Source: Pseudomonas prosekii
GTDB taxonomy: Bacteria; Pseudomonadota; Gammaproteobacteria; Pseudomonadales; Pseudomonadaceae
NCBI RefSeq assembly: GCF_900105155.1
Contig: NZ_LT629762.1
Coordinates: 2,046,001 to 2,110,000 of the forward strand
Reading direction: 5' to 3'
Length of the DNA stretch: 64,000 bases
Under the pieces are notes generated by a model, which had not been told where the DNA came from, ran no database searches, and saw nothing but the letters and a program-made list of their open reading frames with translations. Shown here in pieces: positions 9,701 through 18,329 of this stretch. The first letter of the stretch is position 1, and every line of letters starts with the position of its first letter. The position numbers and the translations under genes are program-made.

Positions 9701-10836
9701 GGCACGAATACATCAACTATTGACGGGTGGCTTTTTGCATAGTCTTCCAGGGCTGATCTGTGCTCTGCCGGAATATCATCCAGATAACTTCTATAGCGAT
9801 TTCTGTCACGCCCCGGCATAAAGTCAGGGTTATGATTGAGCAGCAGTTGCAACGTCCCCAGGCGTTGTTCGAAAGTGTATTCACTGATGTTCACCCCCGC
9901 CATTTCAGCAACCAGTGCCGGCAGGTAGTCCAAGTCACTGTAGCGACCACCTTCGGGCTCCAATGCCATTAGACGTATGACATCCGAAGCCCCGGCAAAA
10001 TTGCCGCGAAAGGCAATTTCCCGATCGTAGACGTCCCACAGCACATGCGATCCAAACTCCGCGCGAACATCTCGCAACAGTACGTTTTTGCCGGCCATGG
10101 CCAGATGACTTTCAAGGTAGCGCTGCTTTGAGGCCAGCAACACGGCGCGGTCTTGGCCATAGGCATCCACCAAGAGGTCAATTCGCGCCGCATCGGCGCT
10201 TTGCCCACGTTGTCGGGCAGCCTGAATGTGCTCAAACATTTGCTGTTTCAATACCACCAGGCGAGCCTCGATAAGGCCAGTCAACTCGGAGACATTTCGC
10301 CCGGCCGCAGATTCATGGACTGTTTCAGTCAATGCCGCCCCTCCCGCCAGCATCGCGTCGGCCTTGGCAGCCTGGGTCAGGATACGATTAGTATCAAAAG
10401 CCATCAACGCGTCGGGATCATAATGAATGTTTAGGGTGTAGCCATCCTTACCCAGTACTGTTTTCCAGATATTGAAGTAATCTCGCTGATTATCACCAAA
10501 CGCCGCACCACCGACCCAGACAAAATGCATTTTCTTGGGCACGGTTTTATAAGCACCCAATAAATTCACAGTCGTCGACAAGCGTTGATGATAATCCGCC
10601 AAACTGGATTTAACTTTCTGCAGCTCGGCGCTCGGATTAACCGATGGAACTAGCTCCATGACATCCTTGAGCAGAGCCACTGCCGTTAATTGTTCCCCGG
10701 AAATGGCTACCGAAGCGGCACCGTCATAATAACGTAACGCAGCATTGTGCAACTCATCGTTATCAAGCCCCTGTAATGCAGCCACCAACTCACTACGATC
10801 AAACAGATCATTAAAAGTTGTATTTTTATTACTCAT
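3799..10836 (-). CDS. Giant TcdA/TcdB- and lymphostatin-like toxin, copy 2 of the operon
   Basis: A single-chain protein of about 2345 residues, numbered from the ATG at 10836; an ATG at 10890 is possible, and the sister protein also begins with an MS start before an acidic helical segment. Domains in order: N-terminal helices (1-95); a GT44-type glycosyltransferase with FVWVGG (Trp107), Asp285, Arg288, Tyr299 and the DXD motif Asp301-x-Asp303, spaced exactly as D270/R273/Y284/D286/D288 in TcdB; a protease-like domain with Cys836 (GRHCFPL), His923 (SHSLLL) and Asp942 (YDPNFG) in papain/C58 order; a very hydrophobic Gly/Ala segment (about 1260-1313) like the TcdA/TcdB translocation region; then about 1000 residues of beta-rich sequence. 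Expected role: glycosylation of a host protein after self-delivery. No signal peptide. It follows its paralogue by 81 bp and ends at a strong terminator. Confidence 0.85.
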   Translation of the reverse strand: MSNKNTTFNDLFDRSELVAALQGLDNDELHNAALRYYDGAASVAISGEQLTAVALLKDVMELVPSVNPSAELQKVKSSLADYHQRLSTTVNLLGAYKTVPKKMHFVWVGGAAFGDNQRDYFNIWKTVLGKDGYTLNIHYDPDALMAFDTNRILTQAAKADAMLAGGAALTETVHESAAGRNVSELTGLIEARLVVLKQQMFEHIQAARQRGQSADAARIDLLVDAYGQDRAVLLASKQRYLESHLAMAGKNVLLRDVRAEFGSHVLWDVYDREIAFRGNFAGASDVIRLMALEPEGGRYSDLDYLPALVAEMAGVNISEYTFEQRLGTLQLLLNHNPDFMPGRDRNRYRSYLDDIPAEHRSALEDYAKSHPSIVDVFVPAAEVQIPVDGLMLGRGYDTPGSVMNAYMLAHPESGMVKASLNLIRLAYDAIFEIEKSLAEKGALWSGDSVADVASDIVNRQIEGSPYRDFLTQAYSAKLVKAIVYYHLDGVHPEANGTVTLSGPGAVMFGRDVFAQVQGLLEGTIDLENRLRLDGGYNRATEEETISGWVEQERGFVAWLEKERANWLEGRYKARYAGQMSELLKPQTLTFKQGWPVIEGRPVMLNSILQRMLSHLGEPFLRAMNQQLSGDVTFDKPLNLSFDERQRILAQGSSTPPVSIGFEPAGNFNELISRIGHGSLPLEQLSPAHRVYLGGLFGAVTLDEAGFGRAWQQTLELAKNTADHGLAQRYIAIEQTLLSQNNPAFTAGLSEGLATFNVGAQDSRTLKTLAFAQPLTLRQWGEHIARIRIQADHELRTNIFDRSATVLETFITAGASTAKLMPQGLLIRGEGDPGRHCFPLVLAMAAALAKGPSAVDTLSGRLANANLERGASATHALLRVLDELRSVPMAESGTVLGASRLDQTLRTLEGKTATTTLMLNSESHSLLLAKVVSGDASSYRFYDPNFGVFGFEQARELRRGLEHFFSDAQVTRLYGIPSTVDATFNVIELDGSRIADKTLPSKINVASLLEYGPVSAGVTVAPWEHHAALRARALSENARLGRSLGEMDARHWAKQIEGSTKRLQAENKLGGEFVPVFESVREQSGGGYEISLVNTRDPNSTVRVSSTDRILNRIKSFLTETFQTLSVRPSIPGVVDPTNFSAVHSINAAYTVQALLMVLKTLEQTDGINQDRSLTTAVRMHGYLSYTQLAHGNVIDVVELVKLFKVALKDAPLVARASSSVLVNSLGHIARDGVATVLQLATVGFDIYLLANARDDLQRAQFGTQLAFDATGLALSVAGIGAGLAGAGTAAAFLGGAGVILGGLAVGVGALVEGFNGTLERGRQIGKYLNRVDRAYRTGGHSIKEGVFYPNPYAAIREIDLRNKRVTFDSQEILSVKAGWLSTPEQDPDRTKAINIRQHLGRPEHGTIADLSTFQTLVLPCVAKTYFGFDYSALPFATTRFEHFDTALKLEYDAAGERQFWFTFYSFPSEFILHNLYPVEVETTINIRLDEGSRSLLVPQLNKPLHGKLSYSIEGYGGHCALTLTPGIRLISLSNAKGALPIAWTLRAPWLGEDAIVIKTGRLTVGDIEIEVVDRSEVTVQTAEKTVKVDWAKQQLLFEELVLEPDADTKTLQAEVRALARDNRLASPFTAVQNFLVPYGDPYAPQRTTAYYEQGRDRFIYSRDLPVALAGQARLGAVIDQVAYFYAPQEALIWQVDVVTGSINRFYRLMDPVPGSSIAVFQDLGQGMIRIVQQVTQRNGREVEVIYLLGENEVRLVATAGQLTERQQSLMLKANLGPWSNFFWDYELLVKRSKLEPLTHVPVVDYQPAAFTSITRLTEGKKDPVSTWVRASDGLLIRPNGLPAEGPGGVVMPLLLTPATSTGDTFLFYDKPNQRLYRQKIDSSATGNSVQIEAVKLLNVVDVIANEGRYVAVTKDGLYFDISDQGEVQLAGLTEDWLQNEKGPLGIGFQWWKQVEALAQEHQAVNFTILGLDSFAGDRKLCAWYVGGRLLICDMGAGKVVRLLALTPDKEAAWLLDVSAGQVYRQAFLAPETLADAFGNDLQLLRADQLPAPHKEWAEWSFVQVSAHGAGLLGRTVDGLEVEMLVGEPARIVGVTAQWLKTQGSSNPYDEHIGAVLKALTARHRHAPFIQIGGNRGYHWYVSSIDRVLGESNTQLETRMLGVREAKTALLHEIPTRLSYSTSRDVWLENSVAQREAEVLSLQWQGTLNDLTPLIPDDVSTLILSLSGEGTVCRLSQEVWRRLESVIIDCRPALGSSASAAAKLEWKLDTPAGLIINLVDEHVVILDPDTGHSLILREANATDVTLRGDIVLAISGYQPFTVASMVTLLADRPNVSGGELLNALIA

Positions 10837-10917
10837 TTCGCTCACTTCATCATCCTTAATAAAAATAGCACCCCCCTCAAATCCATTCATTGAAGTGGGT
10901 GCCTTTCCCAGAAAAAG

Positions 10918-13900
10918 TCAGAGTTGACTTTCTAATGTTTTAACTTTCACGGCAGGTAGTAACGCTGTCAGCAGTGCAAAGGCCGGTAGGCCTTGTTCTA
11001 AAAAGACCTTCACTAAAGTCGATATGGCAAATGACTGATATCCTGGAATCGCCAGCAACACTTCCCCGCGTAACGCGACATCTGTCGCATTTACCTGACG
11101 GAAGATCAGGCTGTGGCATGTGTCAGGATCAAGCACCACCAGGTGTTCATCTACCAGGCTGACAATCAATTGCTCCGGCGCAAGGAATGCCCATTCCAGC
11201 CTGACCGGTGCAGGCACAGGGCTGCCCAGAGGCGGCCGGCAATCGATGATCACCGACTCGAGGCGACGCCAGACGTCCTGCGACAATTGGCAAACCGTGC
11301 CTTCGCCACTCAAACGCAGAATCAGCGTGCTGACATCATCGGGAATCAGCGGCAGCAGATCATCCAGCGCCTGCGCACTGCCCACCGTCAGCAGTTCGGC
11401 GTCGCGTTGGAGATAGCTGAGCGGCCCGAGCACATCGTGCAGCGGATAACGGCGCAGCAATCCGTCGGCAGCATCAAACAACAGCACGTTATTCTGCTGT
11501 TGGGTACCCACCGCAACGGTCACTTCGGGATGGGCCAGGCTGGCGGCTGCAAACAAGCGTGCAGTGCCTGTGACAAACCATTGCTGGCCACCCGCGCTCG
11601 CCACCGTCAGCAACGGCGCGCATCGCGACGAGTCAGCCGCCAGCGCCTTCAGATGCTCGGCCAACGCAGCGGCGTGTTCGCGCGCCCATTGACGGTCAAC
11701 GCCCACCAGCAACGCTGGCTCCTGGTGGTTGAGTTGCATCTGCAAACCTTCCACGGTCGTGGCGAGCAGGCCGGCGCCCGAGCGTTTGACGTCGCTGAAC
11801 AACCATTCGGTCCACAGCGGTTGCGCTACCGGCAACGCGTCAGCCGCCAACAATCGCGAACCATCACCAAAGGCCACCGCCAATGTCGCTTCGGGCAAAA
11901 ATGCCTGCCGACAAATCTGCCCACGGCTGACATCAAACAACCACACGGCGGCATTATCCGGGGTAATCCCGAGCAAGCGCACCGCCGTGCCGCCGCCCAG
12001 ATCCGCCAACAGCAAGCGCCCTTCGACATACCAGGCGCACAACCGCGCATCGCCGCTGGCATTGCTCAAGCCGATCAGCGTCAGCGTGCTCAAAGGCGCT
12101 TCGGCCACCAGCGCCGGCAGCTGCGCCCACCATTGCGGGCGCTCCTTGAACCAGACTTCGTTCACCCCTGCCAGTTGCAATTCGCCCTGCGCCGTCAGCT
12201 CGTAGAGCAGGCCTTTATCGGTCAGGGCCAGGCAACCCTCTTCGGTCGCGACCACGTTTTTCAGGTCTGCCACGGTTTTCCATTCGATCGACACCGCAAC
12301 CTGTTCTTCAACAATCACGCAGCGCTGCACGCACAGGCGCGGACTGTCACGGGTATAGACGGCAAACACATTGCCCTCGGCCCCGCCCGGCGCCAGCAGG
12401 TTCGACTGGTTCTTATCCTTGTCCGAATCCCCCCAGCCGCGCGCATGCCCACGCGGCGGCATTGGTCGAATAATCAGGCCATCGCTGCTGCGCACCCAGC
12501 TCATGTCGGAACTGTTCGCGTCCGGTTTCCAGTGAATCGAAACGAACACCGCCAATTGCCAGATTGATGTTTCGAAACGATATTCAGAACGCACGTTCGG
12601 CCATGCAACGTAATCGCCCAGCAAGGATTTCCAGTCAGCCAGCAATGGCGCTTGCCCGAGGATATCTTCGAGCGTGTGATCGACTTCGCGCGTCAGCGAG
12701 GTCAGGAACACCCCTTCGTCAGTCAGCAAATAGTCAAGGGTCAAGCCTTGGCCGTCTTGCGCAAAATGCTGCACCACCCTGACCCCGCCGCCCGGCACCG
12801 CAACACATTGCGTCACGGTCGATTCGCCGGGCCGCAGCATCAGGCGATAGCGATGGATGATCAGGCCGCTGACCACGTCGGTCTGGTAAATCTCGACACC
12901 CTGCGGATGGTAGAAATAGGCCGAGCCATCGACCACGGCGCCCAATACCGGGTTTTCCGGGACCAACGCATCGTCGTCCTGAATGTACAAAAAGCGCTCT
13001 TCGCCCGAATCGTAATAGGCCGTGGTAAAGCGCTCCTCTGCCGGGTCATCGAATGGCACCAGAAACTCGTGCACAGGGGTAAACGGCAGCTCCAGCCGAT
13101 GTTCGCGGGCCAATTCCTTGAAGTGCTTTTGCAGTGCGAGTGCCGACGTGCCCGGCTGCTCGGCGGCCTCTTGAAGGATCAGCACTTTGCGGCGCGGATC
13201 GACGATAAACCTGGTGTTGCCCGCCAGGTGCAAAGTGAAGTCGAAGAGCGCTTTGCCGCTGTAGCTGATAGTCACGTCGCCAATTTTCAACGCTGCGCCG
13301 GGGAGCAATTGCACGTCGCTTTCCGTCGCCCACGGCGCCAGCAGTGTCCAGTGCAAGGTTTTCGGCAACTGCGATTTGAGCATCACGTTGACGCCTTGAT
13401 TGAGCATCAACCGGCCCGCTGCATCACCTGCTTCAATTTCATAAACGATCTGCCCCTGCCAGCTCTTGAGCAGCATCGGCACCACCAGTGTGCGCGGCAC
13501 ATCGTCGAGCACCACTTGAATGACTGTCGGGCTGTCGGGCTGAAATACCGGATGGATCGCCTGAACAATGTATTCGCCCGGGAACGAATAAAACGCGAAG
13601 AGAAATTGCCATTCGCCCTGCGCGTTTTTCTTCTCCAGACGACGGGCGACATCAAAACCGAGGTCATGGCGCTGCAGCGCGAAGGGTAGCGAGTGATAGT
13701 CGTAGCCGTAAAACGTTTGCGGTGTGCACGGCAGGATAATCACCTCGTCAGGCGCAGGCGCGAAGTTGCTCGTTCCCGGTAGCCCCAGGCTTTGCCGCAC
13801 ATTGATCGCTCGCTGGTAATCCACGTCGTAATCCGGCACGCCAAAATGATCGCGCAACGGAAACAGTCGCTGACTGTCGTAGAACACCCGGCTATCACGC

Positions 13901-16900
13901 AAGTTGATGCCTTTGATCATCAGCCGGGGGTGCGCCTGCCAGGCATTCTGGTGCGTGTTCCAAGTGAAAGCGGGGCCACGATAGGCCTGGTCCAGTTCGT
14001 GGAAAAATATCCCGACCTGCTTCGACCTCTCGGCCACTTGGGAAAAGCCTTCGGCCAACGCCCCGATACCCACCGCCAGGCCACCAATGATCACTGACGC
14101 GCCGCCGAGAAACGCTGCCGCCGTGGCTGCCGACGCCAACCCTGCGCCCATGGCCGCTGCGCCAAGCACCACACTCGCCGAGTCGAAGGCCAGTTGCGTG
14201 CCGAATCGCGCGACGTCGGCGTCGTTGTCCGATTCGCTCAACTGGTAAATATCGAACCCGACATTGACCAGCCCCAATACCGTGCCGACGCCTTCACCCG
14301 CCACATGCCCGAAGGCTTCGCCGACTGCCGTCGAACTGGTTTGCGCAATCAGCCGTTCTTGCGCCAATCCCTGGCGTACCAGATTGACGATGCCGGCCAT
14401 GTCGCTGACCAGACCGTGGAGCAATTGCGCGTAGTTGACGTAAGCATGCAGGCGCACCGCCAGGGTCAAACTGCGTGCTTCGCCCTCGCGACCGCGCAAG
14501 GCGTTCATCAAGGCCTGAATGGCAAACCCGGCGTTGAGCGTGTGCACCGCCCCGGCACCGGTCGGGTCGAGCGGACTGAGGCGCCGCGCAGTCAATTTTT
14601 CGAACAGTTCGGTCAGGTGGTTTTTGATCCGCAGAAAGCGCGGATCGTCGGTGCTGACCTGGACCGTTTGCTCGGCGACTCCGGGTTTTTGCGGTTTGAT
14701 CAACGTCAGGTGGTAGCCGCCGTCGGGAGCGATCTCGAGGGTTTCAAATACCGGAATAAAGTCGGGCGTCAGCCCATTTGCAGTCAGCAGGTCGTTGCTC
14801 GCCCGGGTAATCTGTTCGCCCCACCAGTGGCTGTCGAGCGACATCAGGCTCTTGCCCAGTTTCGGGTTGTGCAACAACGATTCGCCTCGGGCGCTGGCCA
14901 GCCGATTGCGCACATCGGCGGCGGGGATTCCCTCCAGGTTACCGGGCAGCAGCACCTGTTCGATGAGAACGCCGGAGGACAGTTGGATTTTCGCAATCTG
15001 CGCACCTTGCAATTCGATCAGATCGAAGCTCGGCTGAGTCGGCTCGCCATAAGCGCCATAAAAAACCGCCATGCCGCGCTCTTCGAAAAATCCTTTGAGC
15101 GCGCTGTGCATGTCTTCGGAATTGCTGAACCCGATGATCCCCAGGTTCGGATCGTAGAAGTGATACGTGCTGTGCTCACCGTCCCAGGTTCGAGCGACCA
15201 GCATCGAATGGTTGTCGGAGTTGAGCAGCAACGTGCAGGTGCTGGTGCGCGACGCCAGCAAATCCACCACCTGCCTGACGGTGGAGCGCGCCAGCACGCT
15301 GCCGACATCGTGCTCTTGCACACTGTGCAGCTCATGAATGGCCTGCACGAACGTGTGCGAATCGCTCTGTTCAGGCGCCACGACGCTCATGAAAAAACGT
15401 TCGCGCAACGTGGTGATGGCCGCGTCGCCCTGGGCAACGGCGGCCGCCATCGCCAGCACCAGCGGATAGCAGCGCCGCCCGATGGTGTCGCCGAAACCAT
15501 CGAACAACAGATCCTGAGGCACGAACTTGGTGGTCCCGGTATGAAACCCGTCCATCAGTTCGCCGGCACGCACCACCAGTTGCTCACGAAACTCGTCCCG
15601 CGCGATTTGCTGGATACGCGCCGCAGCGGCGCCCCACTGATGCAGGCTCAGAGGACTTTCGATCGCGTTTTTCTTCAGCATCAACGCCGTTTCGCCATGC
15701 TCCGCCGGGCGCCGGCCTGTTGAGCTCAGCCCAGCGAGAAACTGCGGCGACTTGTACTTGAACAGCTGTTCCTCGATCACCGCGTAGCGACCGGCAATGC
15801 CTTTATCGCTGATTTTATTGGCCAGGTTGTCGAGCTCGCCGGCAACCGCGGCGAAGCTGCGATTGTCCAGCGAGGCAAGGCCGAGCAACTGGCCCAGTTG
15901 CAAGCGTTGAGCGGAAGTCAGCTGCTCGATGGGCAGCGATTGACTGGCAAGACGTTCGAGCACTTCGATGATGGAAAGACCTTGCGTCGTCGCGTCGCTG
16001 GGTGGCGCCGGCGCAAACGTCTTGGTGTCCTGTGCGAGGATCGCCTGGCGATCATCAAAACTCAGCGGCAACAATGTGTCGAACGTCACCAGGGCGTCGC
16101 TGGCCTCACTCATCGCCCGCAAAAATGGCTCGCCGAGGTGATTGAGCAGCTGTTGGAGGATGGCGCTGGACAGCACATGCCGGCCTTCAATCAACGGCCA
16201 TCCGGCGTCGAACTCGATGCTGTGGCGGTTGAGTAACTGCGCGAGGTCGCCCTTGTAACGCGTCTGGAAATTGCCCTCCTGCCAGCGTGCCTGTTCTGCC
16301 ACCAGCCACTCATCGGACGACGGCGCCTGCTCCTTCCATGAATGGTCCTGTTCTTCTTCGGTTTGCCGATTGACGGCGCTGTTGCCCTTGATGCCGATGA
16401 GCAGGCGCAGCTCCTCGGCGGACCTCGGCGTCAGGTTGCTTTTCTCGTAATCGCCGACCCCTTCAATCATCGCGATTGGCCCGGTCAGATAGATCGTGCT
16501 TTCGCTGCCGGGAATAATCCCATCGCTGTAATAATCGGCGGCTCCCTGGGCCATTTCGTCGACAGCGAACTCCTCCATGTCGGGCAGTTCGTGCAACGGA
16601 CCGAACAGTTCGGCCGCCGCCGCCAATGCCAGCTTCGCCATGGCCGGATTATCCGCAGGACTGATGTTCTGCTCCACCGCACGCCGCGAGGTATTTTTTA
16701 CAACCTCGTAGTTGATCAGGTAACAATCAATCACCGCGTCAAGCGATCTGGAACCCGCGTGGGCCGCCATATAACTGTTGCTGACGGCGCCGCCGACGGC
16801 CACGGCACGCAGACCATCGGGCCGCACCAGAATGTTCTCCGGCAATTGAAAAACCTGGTGCAACTGCGGGGCACTTTGCGCAAATGTCAGAAGTGCCGCC

Positions 16901-18018
16901 CGATGCTCCTGCGGAATCGAATCAAAATAACGGGTGTACCGCTGCGCAACTTTTTGCCGACCTGGCATCCAGTCAGGATTGTTATCCAACAGTAACTGCA
17001 AGACGCCCAGCCGAGCGTCTTCGGCAAACTGGCTGATATTTACGTCGCCGATTTTTTCCAGTAGCGGCGGAAGATTATCCACATCGCTGTACAACCCGCC
17101 CTCAATGTAGAGAACTTCAGCGCGCACCACGTCCGACGCCCCGGCAAAGTTGCCACGCAAATTAACTTCGCGTTGATAGATATCCGCCATCCGCAACGGC
17201 CCGGCAACTTTGTTCAGGTCGCGCAACAGCAGATCCTTGCTTTGCATCGCGGCCATATTGTTTGCATGTTTTTCACGCAACGCCCGCAGTGCAACTTCAT
17301 CCTGTCCATAACCGTGGACCAACAGTTGGATGCGCGCCTCATCGGCACTGCGGCCCGAGGCCTGCGCTCTCTGCAAATGGATGAACAGCTGCTCTTTGAG
17401 CGGGATCAGCCGCTCGATGTACAAATTGCGCAAATCCCTTGAATCGGCAAGCGTCGAGCCGCCCGCAGCCATTGCGCTGGCCTTGGCCGCCTGGACGATG
17501 ACTCGGTGGGTTTCGTAGGCAAGAAGTCCGTCGGCGTCATACCACAACATCATCTGATAGCCATCGCGCGCCATCACCTGTTCCCAGACCTTGATGTAAT
17601 CACGCTGAATTTCCCCGACACCGCCGCCGAGCCACACAAAGTGCAACTTCTTCGGGACGGCGGGCAGTGTGCTTCTGAGGGTATCGACACTGGTCGCAAC
17701 ACGTTCGCCGTAATCGCTGACCTTCTGATGAATACTGACAATCGCCCCGTCACCGCCATCGGCCGGCAGCGACTGTTCGGAACCGCGCCGTCGGCGCACT
17801 GGCGGCAACAGTGTCGCCAGGGCTTCTTTCAACAGCGCAAGCGGACGCTGCAAACTCTGGTCATCCGGTGCTTCGATGCAACCGTCGTAGTAACGAAAGA
17901 TCGCGTCATACAGTGCGTTGTTTCGATAAGGCTCAAGTGCGCGCTCCAGCATCGAACGTTCCAATAGATCGGCAATACCGACGTATTCATCACCGCTTAC
18001 AACTTCCTGTTGACTCAT
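10918..18018 (-). CDS. Giant TcdA/TcdB- and lymphostatin-like toxin, copy 1 of the operon
   Basis: About 2366 residues, numbered from the ATG at 18018, which has GGA upstream; an ATG at 18051 would add 11 residues. It has the same layout as the downstream toxin. The glycosyltransferase has FVWLGG (Trp129), Asp296, Arg299, Tyr310 and DXD Asp312-x-Asp314. The protease-like triad is Cys850 (GRRCYPL), His937 (DNHSML) and Asp956 (YDPNLG). The hydrophobic segment lies near residues 1271-1324, before a long beta-rich C-terminal half. Order Cys-His-Asp fits the YopT/C58-like unit of lymphostatin, not the C80 inositol-phosphate protease of clostridial toxins. This gene is first in the operon. The two toxins are paralogues, with nearly identical DNA only near the C-terminus. 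Target and export route are unknown. Confidence 0.85.
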   Translation of the reverse strand: MSQQEVVSGDEYVGIADLLERSMLERALEPYRNNALYDAIFRYYDGCIEAPDDQSLQRPLALLKEALATLLPPVRRRRGSEQSLPADGGDGAIVSIHQKVSDYGERVATSVDTLRSTLPAVPKKLHFVWLGGGVGEIQRDYIKVWEQVMARDGYQMMLWYDADGLLAYETHRVIVQAAKASAMAAGGSTLADSRDLRNLYIERLIPLKEQLFIHLQRAQASGRSADEARIQLLVHGYGQDEVALRALREKHANNMAAMQSKDLLLRDLNKVAGPLRMADIYQREVNLRGNFAGASDVVRAEVLYIEGGLYSDVDNLPPLLEKIGDVNISQFAEDARLGVLQLLLDNNPDWMPGRQKVAQRYTRYFDSIPQEHRAALLTFAQSAPQLHQVFQLPENILVRPDGLRAVAVGGAVSNSYMAAHAGSRSLDAVIDCYLINYEVVKNTSRRAVEQNISPADNPAMAKLALAAAAELFGPLHELPDMEEFAVDEMAQGAADYYSDGIIPGSESTIYLTGPIAMIEGVGDYEKSNLTPRSAEELRLLIGIKGNSAVNRQTEEEQDHSWKEQAPSSDEWLVAEQARWQEGNFQTRYKGDLAQLLNRHSIEFDAGWPLIEGRHVLSSAILQQLLNHLGEPFLRAMSEASDALVTFDTLLPLSFDDRQAILAQDTKTFAPAPPSDATTQGLSIIEVLERLASQSLPIEQLTSAQRLQLGQLLGLASLDNRSFAAVAGELDNLANKISDKGIAGRYAVIEEQLFKYKSPQFLAGLSSTGRRPAEHGETALMLKKNAIESPLSLHQWGAAAARIQQIARDEFREQLVVRAGELMDGFHTGTTKFVPQDLLFDGFGDTIGRRCYPLVLAMAAAVAQGDAAITTLRERFFMSVVAPEQSDSHTFVQAIHELHSVQEHDVGSVLARSTVRQVVDLLASRTSTCTLLLNSDNHSMLVARTWDGEHSTYHFYDPNLGIIGFSNSEDMHSALKGFFEERGMAVFYGAYGEPTQPSFDLIELQGAQIAKIQLSSGVLIEQVLLPGNLEGIPAADVRNRLASARGESLLHNPKLGKSLMSLDSHWWGEQITRASNDLLTANGLTPDFIPVFETLEIAPDGGYHLTLIKPQKPGVAEQTVQVSTDDPRFLRIKNHLTELFEKLTARRLSPLDPTGAGAVHTLNAGFAIQALMNALRGREGEARSLTLAVRLHAYVNYAQLLHGLVSDMAGIVNLVRQGLAQERLIAQTSSTAVGEAFGHVAGEGVGTVLGLVNVGFDIYQLSESDNDADVARFGTQLAFDSASVVLGAAAMGAGLASAATAAAFLGGASVIIGGLAVGIGALAEGFSQVAERSKQVGIFFHELDQAYRGPAFTWNTHQNAWQAHPRLMIKGINLRDSRVFYDSQRLFPLRDHFGVPDYDVDYQRAINVRQSLGLPGTSNFAPAPDEVIILPCTPQTFYGYDYHSLPFALQRHDLGFDVARRLEKKNAQGEWQFLFAFYSFPGEYIVQAIHPVFQPDSPTVIQVVLDDVPRTLVVPMLLKSWQGQIVYEIEAGDAAGRLMLNQGVNVMLKSQLPKTLHWTLLAPWATESDVQLLPGAALKIGDVTISYSGKALFDFTLHLAGNTRFIVDPRRKVLILQEAAEQPGTSALALQKHFKELAREHRLELPFTPVHEFLVPFDDPAEERFTTAYYDSGEERFLYIQDDDALVPENPVLGAVVDGSAYFYHPQGVEIYQTDVVSGLIIHRYRLMLRPGESTVTQCVAVPGGGVRVVQHFAQDGQGLTLDYLLTDEGVFLTSLTREVDHTLEDILGQAPLLADWKSLLGDYVAWPNVRSEYRFETSIWQLAVFVSIHWKPDANSSDMSWVRSSDGLIIRPMPPRGHARGWGDSDKDKNQSNLLAPGGAEGNVFAVYTRDSPRLCVQRCVIVEEQVAVSIEWKTVADLKNVVATEEGCLALTDKGLLYELTAQGELQLAGVNEVWFKERPQWWAQLPALVAEAPLSTLTLIGLSNASGDARLCAWYVEGRLLLADLGGGTAVRLLGITPDNAAVWLFDVSRGQICRQAFLPEATLAVAFGDGSRLLAADALPVAQPLWTEWLFSDVKRSGAGLLATTVEGLQMQLNHQEPALLVGVDRQWAREHAAALAEHLKALAADSSRCAPLLTVASAGGQQWFVTGTARLFAAASLAHPEVTVAVGTQQQNNVLLFDAADGLLRRYPLHDVLGPLSYLQRDAELLTVGSAQALDDLLPLIPDDVSTLILRLSGEGTVCQLSQDVWRRLESVIIDCRPPLGSPVPAPVRLEWAFLAPEQLIVSLVDEHLVVLDPDTCHSLIFRQVNATDVALRGEVLLAIPGYQSFAISTLVKVFLEQGLPAFALLTALLPAVKVKTLESQL

Positions 18019-18292
18019 GATTGAGCATCCATAATTAACAAAGCAAATCATTCACGCACAGGCGAAGTATTCAAATTCCGCAAGGCAACGATTGGAACAA
18101 GTTCATCAGAAAATAAGAGTTGAGTGCGATTGGTTAACTTGCTATCCGACTCGACCGACGGGAATCGCTCTGCCGCCAAACTAACTACTTGGGTCGCGCT
18201 TATCAAACCCGAAAGATATTCAACAAATGTCTACACAACTTGAAACTTCGACCAAGGTAACTTGCCATCTAATAAGTGCAAAAAATTAGAGC
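18019..18292. other. AT-rich leader region upstream of the toxin operon
   Basis: These 274 bp between the toxin operon start and the cobJ terminator hold no credible gene and are clearly richer in A+T than the coding DNA around them. The toxin promoter must lie here, but no convincing -35/-10 pair was found. No REP element is present, unlike most other gaps in the window. Confidence 0.5.
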
Positions 18293-18318
18293 AAAAAAAA
18301 CGCCTCCGAAGAGGCGTT
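18293..18318 (-). terminator. Intrinsic terminator of the cobGHIJ operon
   Basis: The hairpin AACGCCTC-CGAA-GAGGCGTT is flanked by eight A on the plus strand, giving a U tract for leftward transcripts. It begins 12 bp beyond the cobJ stop. A T run on the other side could make it work in both directions. Confidence 0.88.
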
Positions 18319-18329
18319 GGTTTTTTGCG

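Noticed and set aside
3799..18018. C80 (inositol-phosphate-activated) protease domain as in TcdB
   Set aside because: Residue order in the sequence is Cys-His-Asp, opposite to C80, so a papain/C58-like domain fits better.
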